Below, one piece after another: positions 16,239 to 17,531 of a stretch of DNA of 17,531 nucleotides; the stretch's first letter is position 1; each line of letters starts with the position of its first letter. Made by a program: the position numbers and the translations under genes. This DNA comes from Acanthamoeba lenticulata (lineage: Eukaryota > Discosea > Longamoebia > Acanthamoebidae), in contig NAVB01004530.1 in the NCBI GenBank assembly GCA_002179805.1, forward strand, positions 1 to 17,531, given 5' to 3'. The notes under the pieces were generated by a model, which was given only the letters and a program-made list of their open reading frames with translations, was not told the DNA's origin and searched no databases.

Positions 16239-17531
16239 CTACTTGGCGCCGTACTTGCGGAGAAGATGAACCATCTGGTCGGCCCCTTCGTCGAGCTGGC
16301 GGGCGATATCGCTGGGCGTCCGGCCCTGCTCGTCCTTCACGTTGACGTCGGCCCCCATCTGGCACAGGGCCTCCACCACCTCAGGCAGCTCAGCGTCCAC
16401 CGCGAGGTGCAGCGGCGTCGCGCCATTGCTCTCGGCCTGGTTGGGGTCGGCGCCGCTCTCCAGAAGGAGCAGCGCGATCTGCGCGTTCTCGTGGTCGATG
16501 GCCGCGTGAAGCGGCGTGAGCCCGTCCTGTGGTGGAAGGGAAGTCAGCGTTTCGCTCTTTGGCTTGGTGATGGCCGAGACGGAGGCACAAACCTCGGGTG
16601 TGGAGGCATGGACGTCGGCGCCCCTGTCGAGGAGAAGCTCGGTCATGGCCGGGTCGTCCTTTTCGTTCTGCGCGGCCAAGTGGAGCGGCGTGAGCCTGCA
16701 CACAACACACCCCGGTTAAGAAATAGATTTATAAAGATAAAAACAAAATACGTAAATAAAAGACAAAAAATCGCACCTGTTGGTCTCCTTGACGTTGACG
16801 TCAGCGCCCTTCTTAAGCAGAAGCTCAGCACAAGAAAGGTGGTTGCCAGAGACGGCCAAGTGCAGCGCCGCCAGGCCCTCGTCGTTGCGGTTGTCCAGCC
16901 CGGCGCCGCGCTGGATCAGATACGACAGGCAGCCTGCCCCACAACAACCGCAATGATTGCATGCGCATGTCAGCCATTCCCACACACGTGTGCAGAGGGA
17001 GCCAAGCCCACATGCGAGACGGGCGCACCAAAATGGCCCTCCTGGGCGGCGATCATGAGAGGGTTCCAGCCCTCGTGAGTCTTCTCCTCGAGGATGGCGC
17101 CGGCGTCGACGAGCAGGGCCAGGCCGTCCAGGTTGCCAGAGTAGGCGGCAAAGTGGAGCGGCGAGATGCCGGCCACCAGCGTGTCGTTGATGTTGGCGCC
17201 GGCCTTGATGAGCGCCGCGATGCAGCCATGGTCTTCGCTGCTCTGCGCGGCGCGGTGGAGGGGCGTGAGGCCTTCGCTGTCGCGTGAGCCCAGCGAGGCG
17301 CCCTTCTCCAGGAGTAGCGCCGCCATCTTGCCCTCTTCGCTGCTCACCGCCACGTGCAGCGGCGATTCACCTGTGGTCGTCCATTTAATTCGTAAATTTC
17401 AATTAATAATTTGAATAAAAAGACGAACCTTCAAAGTTCTTGCAGTTGACGTCGGCGCCCTTTTCGAGCAGATACAGCGCCGCTTCGAGAGAGCCAAGCC
17501 TGACGAGCGCCACATCAGCCGCGGGAACATC
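16239..17531 (-). CDS. Ankyrin-repeat protein (5' end outside window)
   Basis: Five exons in descending order: 17531-17429 (cut by the window), 17370-17029, 16933-16777, 16695-16593 and 16526-16239. All phases agree and the stop is TAG at 16241-16239. The visible part is about 330 residues and is almost wholly ankyrin repeats, about 9 or 10 units of 33. Clear consensus pieces are ESPLHVAVSSEEGKMAALLLEKGA, GLTPLHRAAQ, ISPLHFAAYSGNLDGLALLVDAGA, WNPLMIAAQEGHFG, LAALHLAVSGNHLSCAELLLKKGADVN, LTPLHLAAQN, LTPLHAAIDHENAQIALLLLESGADPN and ATPLHLAVD. It ends QGRTPSDIARQLDEGADQMVHLLRKYGAK, a capping repeat. Ankyrin repeats bind other proteins; partner and function cannot be told. No other domain is visible in this part. 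Introns mostly fall within or between repeats at different positions. Confidence 0.88.

Noticed and set aside
1..17531. tRNA, rRNA, transposase or integrase genes
   Set aside because: Nothing with the needed conserved motifs was seen on either strand by eye. A covariance-model scan would be decisive for RNAs.

Overview
This window looks like nuclear DNA of a free-living amoebozoan, most likely Acanthamoeba or a close relative. That is inferred from GC-rich coding exons, many short GT-AG introns (about 45 to 115 bases), AT-rich 3' ends carrying AATAAA, very short intergenic gaps, and eukaryotic domains (F-box, NT-C2, DIL, PX, ankyrin). No bacterial operon, RNA gene, CRISPR array or intact mobile element was seen. 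Exons were joined by hand using splice consensus and reading phase, so boundaries are models and not transcript-confirmed.

Layout: (1) 1-458 +, C-terminal end of a DUF4336/metallo-beta-lactamase-like protein. (2) 515-2493 +, an F-box-like protein in about eight exons, with one unresolved frame change. (3) 2531-3117 -, a decayed aldo-keto reductase (AKR7-like) pseudogene. (4) about 3130-3910, a gene-poor block that turns AT-rich. (5) 3911-8412 -, a large protein with an N-terminal C2-like (NT-C2) domain, a long coiled coil and a C-terminal dilute (DIL) domain. (6) 8933-9829 -, a divergent adenylate-kinase-like P-loop kinase. (7) 10213-11604 +, an unrecognised beta-rich protein, possibly a beta-barrel. 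(8) 11687-12639 -, a PX-domain protein. (9) 12735-13684 -, a Pro/Ala-rich protein with a CNQC zinc-ribbon-like motif. (10) 13806-16136 +, a secreted SMP-30/gluconolactonase-like propeller with a coiled coil and a Tyr/Asp-rich tail. (11) 16239-17531 -, an ankyrin-repeat protein that continues past the window edge.

The genes do not form an obvious pathway. Two products, the NT-C2/DIL protein and the PX protein, would both be expected at membranes and could act in vesicle or cytoskeletal traffic, but nothing here ties them together beyond proximity. The points most worth a second look are: the NT-C2/coiled-coil/DIL architecture with adjacent poly-Asp and His-rich tracts; two introns whose lengths are multiples of three and stay open if retained, one of which would add a transmembrane-like segment to the PX protein; the SMP-30-like protein that lacks two expected metal ligands and has a Tyr/Asp tail; and the AKR7 relic next to a compositionally different block.
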